A DNA stretch of 64,000 nt from contig NZ_MVHE01000021.1 in NCBI RefSeq assembly GCF_002086155.1, positions 1 through 64,000 on the forward strand. Reading direction: 5' to 3'. Within the stretch, counting starts at the first letter, position 1, and each line of letters opens with the position of its first letter. The stretch is from Mycobacterium angelicum (lineage in GTDB: Bacteria; Actinomycetota; Actinomycetes; Mycobacteriales; Mycobacteriaceae). Position numbers and translations under genes: made by a program. Below the pieces are notes generated by a model. It saw nothing but the letters and a program-made list of their open reading frames with translations, was not told where the DNA came from and did no database searches. Shown here piece after piece: positions 36,313 to 44,858 of this stretch.

Positions 36313-37548
36313 TCAGTTACGTGGCCGGGGCTTGGGCGTGTGCCCCGCCCAAGGGGAGTAATCCGCGATCAGCTCCTCCTGCGGCGGACGCTGATCGGCG
36401 GGCACGTGCTGCAGGTTGATCCGGATCCGGTACCAGATGGAACTCGGCCCGCGCATGCCGTCGACCAGGACGTCGACCGGCTGCAGCCGCTCGGCCGCGG
36501 CGGGGTAGCGGGCGCGCCAGGTGTCCAGCGCGGCCATCGCCTCATCCCGGGTCTTGGTGCGGGCGATCTCGATGAGCGGCATCGACGAGACCCGCCTGCC
36601 GTCTGCGCTCTTCCTGGCGCCCTTGGGCGCCTTTTCCGGCGGGCCCAGTTCTTCGGCGAGGACCAGCAGTCGGTCCAGCTGGCCGACGGCGTCGTCCATC
36701 CCCACCCACGGGTCACCCAGCTCGGCGAACCGGTCGGGCACGGTGGCGATGGTGAACGCAGCCGGATCGCAGTCGGCCACCTCATCCCAATGCAGCGGTG
36801 TGGACACCCGGGCATCCGGGGTGGCGCGCACCGAGTAGGCCGACGCGACCGTGCGGTCCTTGGCGTTCTGGTTGAAGTCGACGAACACGCCCTCGCGTTC
36901 TTCCTTCCACCAGCGGCTGGTGGCCGCGTCGGGCGCACGCCGCTCGACTTCCCGGGCGACGGTTTGCGCGGCCAGCCGAACCTGCTTGAACGTCCAGTGC
37001 GGCGCGATGCGGGCATACACGTGAAAGCCCTTCGAGCCGGACGTCTTCGGCCACCCGGCCAACCCGTAGTCTTCGAGCACCTCGCGGGCCACCAGCGCAA
37101 CCTCGACGATGCGCTGCCAGCCCACCCCGGGCATCGGGTCGAGGTCCACCCGCAGTTCGTCGGGGTGATCGAGATCGCCGGCCCGCACCGCGTGCGGATT
37201 CAGGTCGACGCAACCGAGGTTGATCGCCCAGGCCAGGCCGGCGGCGTCGTGGATGACCGCTTCGGCGGCGGAAGTGCCTGAGGCATAACGCAATTCGGCG
37301 ACGTCCACCCAGTCCGGCCGCTGCTGCGGCGCGCGCTTCTGAAACACCGCCTCTTCGGTGATGCCCTTGACGAAGCGCTTGAGGATCATCGGCCGCCCGG
37401 CCACCCCGCGCAGCGCCCCGTCGGCCACCGACAGGTAGTAGCGGATCAGGTCGAGCTTGGTGATGTTTGGGCCGGGGAAGACCACCTTGCCCGGATGAGT
37501 GATGGTGATCTCGCGTCCGGCCACTTCCAGTGACACCGGGTGTGTCAT
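36313..37548 (-). CDS. LigD-type polymerase/primase PolD2-like (Rv0269c-like)
   Basis: 411 residues from ATG 37548 ('MTHPVSLEVAGREITITHPG'); the frame extends to 37602 but would then crowd the fadD2 promoter. It is a stand-alone archaeo-eukaryotic primase-like domain of the LigD polymerase family: metal-binding 'RVDLDPMPG' (D134, D136), 'TSGSKGFHVYARI' and 'YSVRATPDARVSTPL'. Ligase and nuclease domains are absent. Family members fill gaps with ribo- or deoxynucleotides in repair. C-terminal 40 residues are basic and proline-rich. Confidence 0.9.
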   Translation of the reverse strand: MTHPVSLEVAGREITITHPGKVVFPGPNITKLDLIRYYLSVADGALRGVAGRPMILKRFVKGITEEAVFQKRAPQQRPDWVDVAELRYASGTSAAEAVIHDAAGLAWAINLGCVDLNPHAVRAGDLDHPDELRVDLDPMPGVGWQRIVEVALVAREVLEDYGLAGWPKTSGSKGFHVYARIAPHWTFKQVRLAAQTVAREVERRAPDAATSRWWKEEREGVFVDFNQNAKDRTVASAYSVRATPDARVSTPLHWDEVADCDPAAFTIATVPDRFAELGDPWVGMDDAVGQLDRLLVLAEELGPPEKAPKGARKSADGRRVSSMPLIEIARTKTRDEAMAALDTWRARYPAAAERLQPVDVLVDGMRGPSSIWYRIRINLQHVPADQRPPQEELIADYSPWAGHTPKPRPRN

Positions 37549-37609
37549 GGAAGTCCATGCTAATTCCGGCCGACTCTCTGGCCGCATTGCGACGGCCGTC
37601 ACATATTGT

Positions 37610-37627
37610 GAGGTTATGCCTAACCTC
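37610..37627. promoter_or_regulatory. Palindrome covering the fadD2 start codon
   Basis: GAGGTTA (37610-37616) and TAACCTC (37621-37627) with spacer TGCC form perfect 7-base arms; the ATG 37616-37618 lies inside. The arms resemble IdeR half-sites (AGGTTA/TAACCT), but the spacing is one base too long. It may be an operator or an mRNA hairpin that hides the start. Confidence 0.4.
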
Positions 37628-39304
37628 AGTGATCTGCCCGGGGTCGGAAAAATCCAGAAGTCCGTCGGACAGTACGTAGCACGCGGCGCGTCCGAGCTGC
37701 ACTACGTGCGCAAGATCTTCGAAGCGGGAGCGTTCCGGCTGGAGTCGCCGGTCAAAACCGTCGCGATGGCCGCCGATATCCAGAAATGGGGCGAGTTCGG
37801 CATGCTGCCCTCGCTCAATGCCCGGCGGCACCCCGAGCGCGCGGCGTGCATCGACGAAGACGGCGAGTTCACCTACGCCGAACTCGACGAAGCCGCCCAC
37901 GCGGTGGCCAACGGCCTGATCGAGAAGGGGATCACCGGCGGCGACGGGGTAGCCATCCTGGCCCGCAATACACGCTGGTTCCTCATTGCCAACTACGGCG
38001 CCGCCCGAACCGGCGCCCGCATCATCCTGCTCAACAGCGAATTCTCCGGACCGCAGATCAAAGAGGTGTCCGAGCGCGAAGGCGCCAAGCTGATCATCTA
38101 CGACGACGAGTACACCAAGGCCGTCAGCAAGGCCGAACCTGAGCTGGGCAAGCTGCGGGCGCTGGGCACCAACCCGGACGCCGACGAGCCGTCGGGCAGC
38201 ACGGACGAGACGCTGGCCGAGCTGATCGAGCGCAGCAGCAAAGAACCCGCCCCCAAGGCCAGCAAGCACGCCTCGATCATCATCCTGACCAGTGGGACCA
38301 CCGGCACTCCCAAGGGGGCGAACCGCAGCACGCCGCCCACACTGGCCCCGGTTGGCGGCATTCTGTCGCACGTGCCGTTCAAGGCCAACGAGATCACCTC
38401 CTTGCCGGCGCCGATGTTCCACGCGCTGGGCTATCTGCACGGCACCATCGCGATGTTCCTGGGCTCCACGCTGGTGCTGCGGCGCAAGTTCAAGCCGCCG
38501 CTGGTGCTCGAAGACCTGGAGAAGTACAAGGTGACGGCCATGGTCGTGGTGCCGGTGATGCTGTCGCGGCTGCTGGACGCGATCGAGAAGATGGACAAGA
38601 AGCCCGATCTGTCCAGCCTGAAGATCATCTTCGTGTCCGGATCGCAGTTGGGCGCCGAGCTGGCCACCCGCGCGATGAAGGACTTCGGCCCGGTCATCTA
38701 CAACATGTACGGCTCGACGGAGATCGCGTTCGCCACCATCGCCGGGCCCAAGGATTTGGAGCGCAACCCCGCGACGGTGGGGCCGGTGGTCAAGGGCGTC
38801 AAGGTCAAGATCCTCGACGACAACGGCAAGGAGCTGCCGCAGGGCGAGGTCGGGCGGATCTTCGTCGGCAACGCCTTCCCGTTCGAGGGCTACACCGGCG
38901 GCGGTCACAAGCAGATCATCGACGGCCTGATGTCCTCCGGAGACGTCGGCTACTTCGACGAGCACGACCTGTTGTATGTCAGCGGCCGCGATGACGAGAT
39001 GATCGTGTCCGGCGGCGAGAACGTATTCCCGGCCGAGGTCGAGGACCTGATCAGCGGACACGAGGCCGTCGTGGAGGCCACCGCGATCGGCGTCGAGGAC
39101 AAGGAGTGGGGGCACCGGCTGCGCGCCTTCGTGGTCAAGAAGGAAGGCGCCGACCTCGACGAAGACGCCGTCAAGCACTATGTGCGTGACCACCTGGCCC
39201 GTTACAAGGTGCCGCGGGAAGTCGTCTTCCTCGACGAACTGCCGCGCAACCCCACCGGCAAGATCCTCAAGCGCGAGTTGCGCGAGATGGACATCGACGA
39301 CTAA
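37616..39304 (+). CDS. fadD2: Fatty-acyl-CoA ligase FadD2
   Basis: 562 residues from ATG 37616 ('MPNLSDLPGVGKIQKSVG'), near FadD2 (Rv0270, 560). It is an ANL superfamily adenylating enzyme: P-loop 'ILTSGTTGTPKGANR' (about 222-236), 'YNMYGSTEIAFATIAG', 'SGDVGYFDEHDLLYVSGRDD' and the C-terminal catalytic Lys in 'NPTGKILKRELRE'. It activates fatty acids to acyl-CoA via acyl-AMP. It converges on fadE6 with 9 bases between; together they could activate and dehydrogenate the same acyl chain. Confidence 0.95.
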   Translation: MPNLSDLPGVGKIQKSVGQYVARGASELHYVRKIFEAGAFRLESPVKTVAMAADIQKWGEFGMLPSLNARRHPERAACIDEDGEFTYAELDEAAHAVANGLIEKGITGGDGVAILARNTRWFLIANYGAARTGARIILLNSEFSGPQIKEVSEREGAKLIIYDDEYTKAVSKAEPELGKLRALGTNPDADEPSGSTDETLAELIERSSKEPAPKASKHASIIILTSGTTGTPKGANRSTPPTLAPVGGILSHVPFKANEITSLPAPMFHALGYLHGTIAMFLGSTLVLRRKFKPPLVLEDLEKYKVTAMVVVPVMLSRLLDAIEKMDKKPDLSSLKIIFVSGSQLGAELATRAMKDFGPVIYNMYGSTEIAFATIAGPKDLERNPATVGPVVKGVKVKILDDNGKELPQGEVGRIFVGNAFPFEGYTGGGHKQIIDGLMSSGDVGYFDEHDLLYVSGRDDEMIVSGGENVFPAEVEDLISGHEAVVEATAIGVEDKEWGHRLRAFVVKKEGADLDEDAVKHYVRDHLARYKVPREVVFLDELPRNPTGKILKRELREMDIDD

Positions 39305-39313
39305 GGGTCCCGA

Positions 39314-41497
39314 TTACGGGTCCCGCGGGAGGCCGAGCAGCCGCTCGGCGATGATGTTCAGCTGCACCTCTGACGTGCCGCCGTAGATGGTGGTGGCGCG
39401 GCTGGCCAACAGGTACTCGCCCCACTCGCCGGGCAACTGGTCGGTGTCACCGATCGCCGCGTCGGTGCCGAACGAGGACACCGCGAACTCGGCATAACCC
39501 TGGCCGGTGCGCATCGACAGGAGCTTGGAGATTGCCGCCGACGGCATCGGGTCTCCACCGGCCAGCGTCAACAGCGTGGAGCGCAGGTTGAGCAGCTTCG
39601 CGGCGTGCCCCTCGGCGATCAGTTGCCCGGCGCGGTGATGAGCGACCTGGTCGAACTGCCCGTCGCGCACGAACTCCACGAACTGCGGCAGCGTGGCCAG
39701 GAAGTTGGCGTCGCTGCTGCCGATCGAAACCCGTTCTGCGGTAAGGGTATTGCGGCTGACCTCCCAGCCCCGGTTCACCTCGCCCAGCACCTGGTCATCT
39801 GGCACGAACACGTCGTCGATGTAGACGGTGTTGAACAACGTGTGCCCGGTGAGCTCGCGCAGCGGCTTCACTTGCACGCCTTGGCTTTTCATGTCCAGCA
39901 GGAAATAGGTGATGCCATTGTGTTTCGGGGCGTTGGGCTCCGTCCGCGCCAAAAGCGCTCCCCATTGCGCGTATTGGGCGGCGGTGGTCCAGATCTTCTG
40001 GCCGGTGATGCGCCAGCCGCCGTCCACCTTGGTTGCCTTGGTGCTCAGCCCGGCCAGATCCGATCCGGCGCCCGGCTCGGAAAACAGCTGGCACCAAATC
40101 ATTTCGCCGCGCAGCGTGGGCGGCAGCAACCGCTGCTGCTGTTCCTCGGTACCGAACGCCACGATCGACGGAATGATCCACGCCGCGATGCCGACCTGGG
40201 GCCGTTTGACCCGCCCGGTGGCGAATTCCTGGGCGATGATGATCTGCTCGACGGGTCCGGCGGCCCGGCCCCACGGCTTGGGCAGATACGGCAGCCCCCA
40301 ACCGCCTTCGGCGATCGCCACCTTGCGCGACTCGCGGTCCATGTCCTTGAGCGCGGCCACCTCGGCGCGGATCTCAGCGCGCAGCTTCTCGGTTTCGGGG
40401 TCGAGGTCGATATCCACCGCGCGCATTCCGCTGGTCGTGGCGGTGTCCACCACACGTTGCGGGTGCTCGGAGGCGCGGCCGAAGGCGGCGGTGAGAATCA
40501 GCGCCCGGCGGTAGTACACATTGGTGTCGTGCTCCCAGGTGAAGCCGATGCCGCCGTGCACCTGGATGCAGTCCTGCGTGCAGCGCTGGGCAGCGGCGCG
40601 CGCCAGCGTGGCGGCCACCGCGGCGGCGAACTCGACGTGCGGGCTCTCCTCGTCCCAAGCGCGCGCGGCATCCCACGCCGCGGCGGTGGCCCGCTCGGTG
40701 TCGGCGATCATCTCCGCGCACTTGTGCTTGATCGCCTGGAACTGACCGATGGGCCGGCCGAACTGCTCGCGGATCTTCGCATAGGCCGACGCGGTGTCGG
40801 TTGCCCAGCGCGCCACACCGATGGCTTCGGCGGACAGCAGGGTGAACATCAGAGCGCGCGCGTTGGCCATGCTGAGGTTGGTCAGCAGGGCGTCGTCGCC
40901 GACCTCGACGGCATTGGCGCGCACGTGGGCGATGGGCCGCAGCGGGTCCAGGCTTTGCACCGGCTCGATCTCGAGCTGGTCGGCGCGCAGCACCACCCAC
41001 TCCTCGCCGCTGTCGATCGCCACCGGCAGCACCAGCACCGACGCCTGGGCCGCCGCGGCAACGGCGCGGGCCTCGCCGCGGATGACCAGCGCCTCGTCCT
41101 TCGGCCCGTGCCGGGTGGCGGTCAGCCCGGAATCCAGCGCATAGGCCGCGATCGCCGCGCCGCTCGCCAGGTCGGAGAGCACGTCGGCCTTCGCGTCGTG
41201 CGCCGCGATCAGTGCGCTGGCGATCGCCGACGGCACGAACGGCCCGGGGACGGCCCCATAGCCGAACTCGGCCAGCACGATGGCCAGCTCGAGGATGCCG
41301 AAGCCCTGGCCGCCGACGGCTTCGGCCAGATGCACGCCCTGCAGGCCCTGTTCGGCCGCGGCCTGCCAGTACGGCGGCGGGTTCTCGATCGGGGTTTCCA
41401 TCGCCTCGTGCAGCACCTCGGAGGGCGCTACCCGCGCCACCAGGGACCGCACCGAATCGGCCAGGTCTTGATGTTCAGGGGTTATCGCGATCGGCAT
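39314..41497 (-). CDS. fadE6: Acyl-CoA dehydrogenase FadE6 (two fused dehydrogenase modules)
   Basis: 727 residues (FadE6, Rv0271c, 731). Two acyl-CoA dehydrogenase-like halves are joined. The N-terminal half (to about 350) includes 'FGRPIGQFQAIKHKCAEMIA' and 'QVHGGIGFTWEHDTNVYY'. The second half (from about 370) includes 'CQLFSEPGAGSDLAGLSTKA', 'WRITGQKIWTTAAQYAQWG' and the C-terminal 'ASRATTIYGGTSEVQLNII'. Such fusions resemble the alpha2-beta2 FadE pairs of steroid side-chain degradation joined in one chain. The substrate is unknown. Confidence 0.93.
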   Translation of the reverse strand: MPIAITPEHQDLADSVRSLVARVAPSEVLHEAMETPIENPPPYWQAAAEQGLQGVHLAEAVGGQGFGILELAIVLAEFGYGAVPGPFVPSAIASALIAAHDAKADVLSDLASGAAIAAYALDSGLTATRHGPKDEALVIRGEARAVAAAAQASVLVLPVAIDSGEEWVVLRADQLEIEPVQSLDPLRPIAHVRANAVEVGDDALLTNLSMANARALMFTLLSAEAIGVARWATDTASAYAKIREQFGRPIGQFQAIKHKCAEMIADTERATAAAWDAARAWDEESPHVEFAAAVAATLARAAAQRCTQDCIQVHGGIGFTWEHDTNVYYRRALILTAAFGRASEHPQRVVDTATTSGMRAVDIDLDPETEKLRAEIRAEVAALKDMDRESRKVAIAEGGWGLPYLPKPWGRAAGPVEQIIIAQEFATGRVKRPQVGIAAWIIPSIVAFGTEEQQQRLLPPTLRGEMIWCQLFSEPGAGSDLAGLSTKATKVDGGWRITGQKIWTTAAQYAQWGALLARTEPNAPKHNGITYFLLDMKSQGVQVKPLRELTGHTLFNTVYIDDVFVPDDQVLGEVNRGWEVSRNTLTAERVSIGSSDANFLATLPQFVEFVRDGQFDQVAHHRAGQLIAEGHAAKLLNLRSTLLTLAGGDPMPSAAISKLLSMRTGQGYAEFAVSSFGTDAAIGDTDQLPGEWGEYLLASRATTIYGGTSEVQLNIIAERLLGLPRDP

Positions 41498-41536
41498 TGG
41501 TCGCCTTCCCTAGCTCTTTGGGGGTTCGTAACCAAG

Positions 41537-42508
41537 CTAACAACCGGTCGGTTGGTTCACCAGGTTTGCCAGCGGCTGTCCGTCGCGCAGCCGGCGGCAA
41601 TTGTCGACGGCCTGGGTGAGATACCGCCGCATGGTGTCGGCGGTGTACCAGGTGACATGCGGCGACAGCACCACGTTGTCCAGGCGCAACAGCGGGTTGC
41701 CCGGCGCGATCGGCTCGATCTCGAAGACATCGAGTCCCGCGGCGGCCAGCCGCCCGCCGCTCAACGCGTCGACGAGCGCCTGCTCGTCGACAACCGCACC
41801 GCGAGAGGTGTTGACCAGTACCGCATCCGGTTTCATCCGCGCCACCGCCGCCCGGTCCAGCAAATGGTGGGTATCCGGCGTCAGCGGCAGGTGCAGCGAA
41901 ATGATGTCGCAGGCGGCGAGCAATTCGGGCAACGGACGCCAGCCGGGCCGCCCGTCGTCGCCGGTGCTGGTGTGCAGCACGGTGGCTCCCATCGCGGCGA
42001 CGATCTCGCCGACGCGTTTGGCGATGCTGCCGTAGCCGACCAGGCCGACCGTGCAGCCGCCGATATCGCGCACCTTCTCGCCCAGTTCCGGGTCCGACGG
42101 CCAGCCGCGGCCATGGCGGACCGCGCGGTCGAGTGCGGTCAGCCGGCGCAACGCGGCCAGCATCAGCAGCACCGTGCCCTCGGCCACCGAAGGCGCATTG
42201 GCACCGGGCATGTTGGCGACGCCGATGCCGCAGTCGGTGGCCGTATCCACGTCGATGGTGTTCACCCCGGCGCCAAGTTTGTGCACCAGCCGCAACCGTC
42301 GGCCGCGCCGCAGGTCGTCGCCCGACAATGGCCGTAGCACATGCCAGATCACCTCGGCGTCGGGCAACTCCCGGTAGAACGCGGTGTCGTCACTGTCCGC
42401 GCACCACCGTATGTCAAGCCAATCCGCTTCGGCGGCAAGGAAATCGAGCACTTTGGCGCCCGGGACGAAGTGAGCCAGAACTGTTACGGCCACCGCTGGG
42501 TGATCCAC
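41537..42508 (-). CDS. D-2-hydroxyacid dehydrogenase, NAD-dependent
   Basis: 323 residues from GTG 42508; GTG 42493 ('MAVTVLAHFVPG') would avoid most of the overlap with the upstream gene and is also possible. NAD-binding Rossmann motif 'TVGLVGYGSIAKRVGEIVAA' at about 158-177, 'NTSRGAVVDEQALVDAL' with the catalytic Arg, and catalytic His in 'LSPHVTWYTADTM'. It reduces a 2-keto acid or oxidises a D-2-hydroxy acid. It overlaps the alpha/beta hydrolase gene by up to 25 bases and lies 39 bases upstream of fadE6, so a TetR-hydrolase-dehydrogenase-fadE6 operon is likely. It is not at this place in M. tuberculosis. Confidence 0.85.
   Translation of the reverse strand: MDHPAVAVTVLAHFVPGAKVLDFLAAEADWLDIRWCADSDDTAFYRELPDAEVIWHVLRPLSGDDLRRGRRLRLVHKLGAGVNTIDVDTATDCGIGVANMPGANAPSVAEGTVLLMLAALRRLTALDRAVRHGRGWPSDPELGEKVRDIGGCTVGLVGYGSIAKRVGEIVAAMGATVLHTSTGDDGRPGWRPLPELLAACDIISLHLPLTPDTHHLLDRAAVARMKPDAVLVNTSRGAVVDEQALVDALSGGRLAAAGLDVFEIEPIAPGNPLLRLDNVVLSPHVTWYTADTMRRYLTQAVDNCRRLRDGQPLANLVNQPTGC
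41541..41554. promoter_or_regulatory. Operator-like dyad upstream of fadE6
   Basis: CAACCG-GT-CGGTTG, 6-base arms with a 2-base spacer, 44 bases upstream of the fadE6 start and inside the last codons of the dehydrogenase gene. The form is typical of TetR operators and similar to the palindrome at 16472. Being within coding sequence, it could be chance. Confidence 0.3.
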
Positions 42509-43548
42509 TCGGTGATGATGTCGGCCTGCTCGTCACGGGCACCCGGGGTCGTGAAGTAGTGGTCGGTGTCGATGGCGGCCCGCTGTTTGTCGGGACCGGC
42601 CAGCGCGTCGTAGATGCGCTGCGCATCCGACGGGAAGACGCCAGTGTCTGCCTCTGCGTTGATCACCAGCGCGGGGCAGTCGATGCGCGCCAGGTGCGGC
42701 TCGGCCCGGGTCTTGGCCACCCGCAGGCTCCACATGCCCAGCCAGTTGCGCAGGGTGGTGGCCGCGGCGATGCCGTATGCCGAACGGTTCGCCTTGACCG
42801 GCGTACCCGCATAGCACTGGTTGGGCGCGCGCTTGGTCGGCTCGATGCTGGGGTCGACCATGCGTGGGTCGGCCCAGGTGCGCAGCACGGTGAACGGCCG
42901 GTCTGAAAAACCGGCGGCGCGAACGCGTTTCAGTTCTTGCTCGGCCCAGTCGGTGATGGCGTGGTTGCGCGCGACCTGCGCGGCACGGTAACGGCTGACG
43001 AACTCCGGCGAGTACGGCGGTCCGTTCTTCTCGTTGAACAGGTCGAGTTCGGGATCGGTTGCGACGGGATCGTTTTCGTCGACGACGGCGCCGTCCATCC
43101 AGGCGGTCAGCACGTCGGGGCGCCCCGGATGGGCCGCGGTCGCGACGTAGCCGTCGCCGGCCAGCGGGTCGGCGGCCTGCGACTGGTAAGCCGCCATCAG
43201 CGAGCCACCGCCGGAATTGCCCAGCAGCAGCACCGTTTCCACGCCCTGCGTCTCACGTAGCCAGCGCACCCCGACCCCGATGTCAATCAATGCGTGATCG
43301 AGCACAAAGCTGCTCTCGAAACCGCGGAACCTGGTGTTCCAGCCCAGAAATCCGATGCCCCGGGCGGCCATGTGCTCGGCGAGGTAGTGCTCGGAGAAGT
43401 CGATCTGGTAGTGCGTGGCGATCATCGCCACCTTCGGTTTACTTCCGGAGACGCGGTGATACAGCCCCTGGCAGGGGTGCCCGCCGGCTCCCGCGCGCGG
43501 CGCCGTCGGCGACGGCAGCCCGACGAATTCCCGGCTGAGATCAGTCAA
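42484..43548 (-). CDS. Alpha/beta hydrolase (Rv0272c-like)
   Basis: 354 residues from TTG 43548 (Rv0272c 377, so a start further upstream is possible but would run into the TetR gene). Alpha/beta hydrolase fold: 'AMIATHYQIDFSEHYLAEHM', nucleophile elbow 'LLGNSGGGSLMAA' (about residues 109-121), acid 'INAEADTGVFP' and His in 'DTDHYFTTPG' (about 330). Esterase or hydrolase on an unknown substrate. Overlaps the TetR stop by 3 bases, indicating translational coupling. Confidence 0.85.
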   Translation of the reverse strand: MTDLSREFVGLPSPTAPRAGAGGHPCQGLYHRVSGSKPKVAMIATHYQIDFSEHYLAEHMAARGIGFLGWNTRFRGFESSFVLDHALIDIGVGVRWLRETQGVETVLLLGNSGGGSLMAAYQSQAADPLAGDGYVATAAHPGRPDVLTAWMDGAVVDENDPVATDPELDLFNEKNGPPYSPEFVSRYRAAQVARNHAITDWAEQELKRVRAAGFSDRPFTVLRTWADPRMVDPSIEPTKRAPNQCYAGTPVKANRSAYGIAAATTLRNWLGMWSLRVAKTRAEPHLARIDCPALVINAEADTGVFPSDAQRIYDALAGPDKQRAAIDTDHYFTTPGARDEQADIITEWITQRWP

Positions 43549-44168
43549 TTCGAGCGATCCTCCTCGCTGTAGATGGCGCGATAGTAGATGTTGGCCAGGG
43601 TCTGGATGCAGGCCTGGTCGTCGGGTTCGCCGGAGCCGCTGAGCTGGACGTAGCAGAACTGGTTGAACATCGCCACGATGGCTTCGGCGAGCAACTGCGG
43701 ATCGTCACCGGGGCAATACCCCTGCGCCTGCGCGCGCCGAACCGTATCGGCGATGAAAGTAATTGGGATGGCGCACATCTCGGCCCAGTACTGGGCGAAG
43801 TCCTCGTTGACCATAGCCAGCTGCGACACGCTGATCACCTCCGCCAGGCGATGCCGGTAGGTGTGCCAATGTGCCGCCGCCGCCTGGTACGCGCGCTCGC
43901 GGTTGGACAGGCCGTGGTGGGTGACCGAAAGCGCCCGCTGGTTGGCCTCGTCGCGAAAGCGCCGCGCCCATTGCCGGACCATCGCTTCTTTGGAGTCGTA
44001 GTAGTTGTAGAACGACGCCGCCGAGCGGCCCGCTTCGGCGGCGATATCGGCGATGGTGGTGGCCAGGATTCCCTTGCGCGCGATGACCGTTCGCGCGGCC
44101 GCGTCGATCGCCGCCTGGGTCCGCCGACCGCGGTGCGTCGGGAACTCGGGTGCGGTCGACACTGGCAC
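43545..44168 (-). CDS. TetR family regulator (Rv0273c-like)
   Basis: 207 residues from GTG 44168. The N-terminal helix-turn-helix at about 17-62 includes 'TTIADIAAEAGRSAASFY' and 'YYDSKEAMVRQWA'. It heads the operon with the hydrolase and dehydrogenase and is divergent from the VOC gene. A perfect inverted repeat with an extra half-site lies in the divergent region (44187-44218) and is the natural autoregulatory operator. Confidence 0.92.
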   Translation of the reverse strand: MPVSTAPEFPTHRGRRTQAAIDAAARTVIARKGILATTIADIAAEAGRSAASFYNYYDSKEAMVRQWARRFRDEANQRALSVTHHGLSNRERAYQAAAAHWHTYRHRLAEVISVSQLAMVNEDFAQYWAEMCAIPITFIADTVRRAQAQGYCPGDDPQLLAEAIVAMFNQFCYVQLSGSGEPDDQACIQTLANIYYRAIYSEEDRSN

Positions 44169-44186
44169 TTCCTCCCTGGAACAAAA

Positions 44187-44218
44187 CTGAATCTGATGTT
44201 AGATTCAGATTTAGATTC
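44187..44218. promoter_or_regulatory. TetR operator between Rv0273c-like and VOC genes
   Basis: CTGAATCT (44187-44194), N6, AGATTCAG (44201-44208) is a perfect 8-base inverted repeat. A third half-site AGATTC follows at 44213-44218. It lies 19 bases from the TetR start and 36-46 bases from the VOC start, fitting repression of both directions. Confidence 0.65.
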
Positions 44219-44253
44219 TGGCCAGTGCCGCCCGGGTCGATGGGAGCCACGAA

Positions 44254-44844
44254 ATGACTGAAATGATCAAGCCGCACAACACCAACACCGAGTTCGAGCT
44301 CGGCGGAATCAACCATGTCGCGCTGGTGTGTTCGGACATGGCGCGCACCGTGCATTTCTATCGCGACATCCTGGGCATGCCGCTCGTCAAATCGCTCGAT
44401 CTGCCCGGCGGGCAGGGACAGCACTTCTTCTTCGATGCCGGCAACGGCGACTGCGTCGCCTTCTTCTGGTTCGCCGACGCCCCCGATCGGGTGCCGGGCG
44501 TCTCGTCGCCGGACGCCATCCCCGGCATCGGGGACATCACCAGTGCGGTGAGCACCATGAACCACTTGGCATTTCATGTGCCGGCCGAGAAATTCGATGC
44601 TTACCGGCAGCGGCTCAAGGACAAGGGCGTGCGGGTGGGGCCGGTGCTCAACCACGACGAGAGCGAGATGCAGGTATCGAAGACGGTGCATCCCGGCGTG
44701 TATGTGCGTTCCTTCTACTTCCAGGATCCTGACGGCGTCACCCTGGAATTCGCTTGCTGGGTAAAGGAATTCACCGGCGCGGACACGCCGGCGGTGCCCA
44801 AGACCGCGGCCGACCGGCGGCCCGCGATGGCTGCCGGCCACTAG
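44254..44844 (+). CDS. VOC (glyoxalase/dioxygenase superfamily) protein (Rv0274-like)
   Basis: 196 residues (Rv0274 193). Two beta-alpha-beta-beta-beta repeats are seen: 'INHVALVCSDMARTVHFYRD' (metal His near 21), 'HFFFDAGNGDCVAFFWF', 'MNHLAFHVPAEKFDAYRQ' and 'VRSFYFQDPDGVTLEFACW' with the final metal Glu. The family uses a divalent metal for lyase, isomerase or dioxygenase chemistry. Probably controlled by the divergent TetR. The membrane-protein gene follows after 14 bases. Confidence 0.88.
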   Translation: MTEMIKPHNTNTEFELGGINHVALVCSDMARTVHFYRDILGMPLVKSLDLPGGQGQHFFFDAGNGDCVAFFWFADAPDRVPGVSSPDAIPGIGDITSAVSTMNHLAFHVPAEKFDAYRQRLKDKGVRVGPVLNHDESEMQVSKTVHPGVYVRSFYFQDPDGVTLEFACWVKEFTGADTPAVPKTAADRRPAMAAGH

Positions 44845-44858
44845 CACCCCAGACGTCA

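Noticed and set aside
36782..39193. An 803-codon minus-strand frame antisense to fadD2
   Set aside because: High-GC shadow of fadD2; fadD2 has full ligase motifs.
39605..42337. A 910-codon plus-strand frame antisense to fadE6 and the dehydrogenase
   Set aside because: Shadow frame; both minus-strand genes have clear family motifs.
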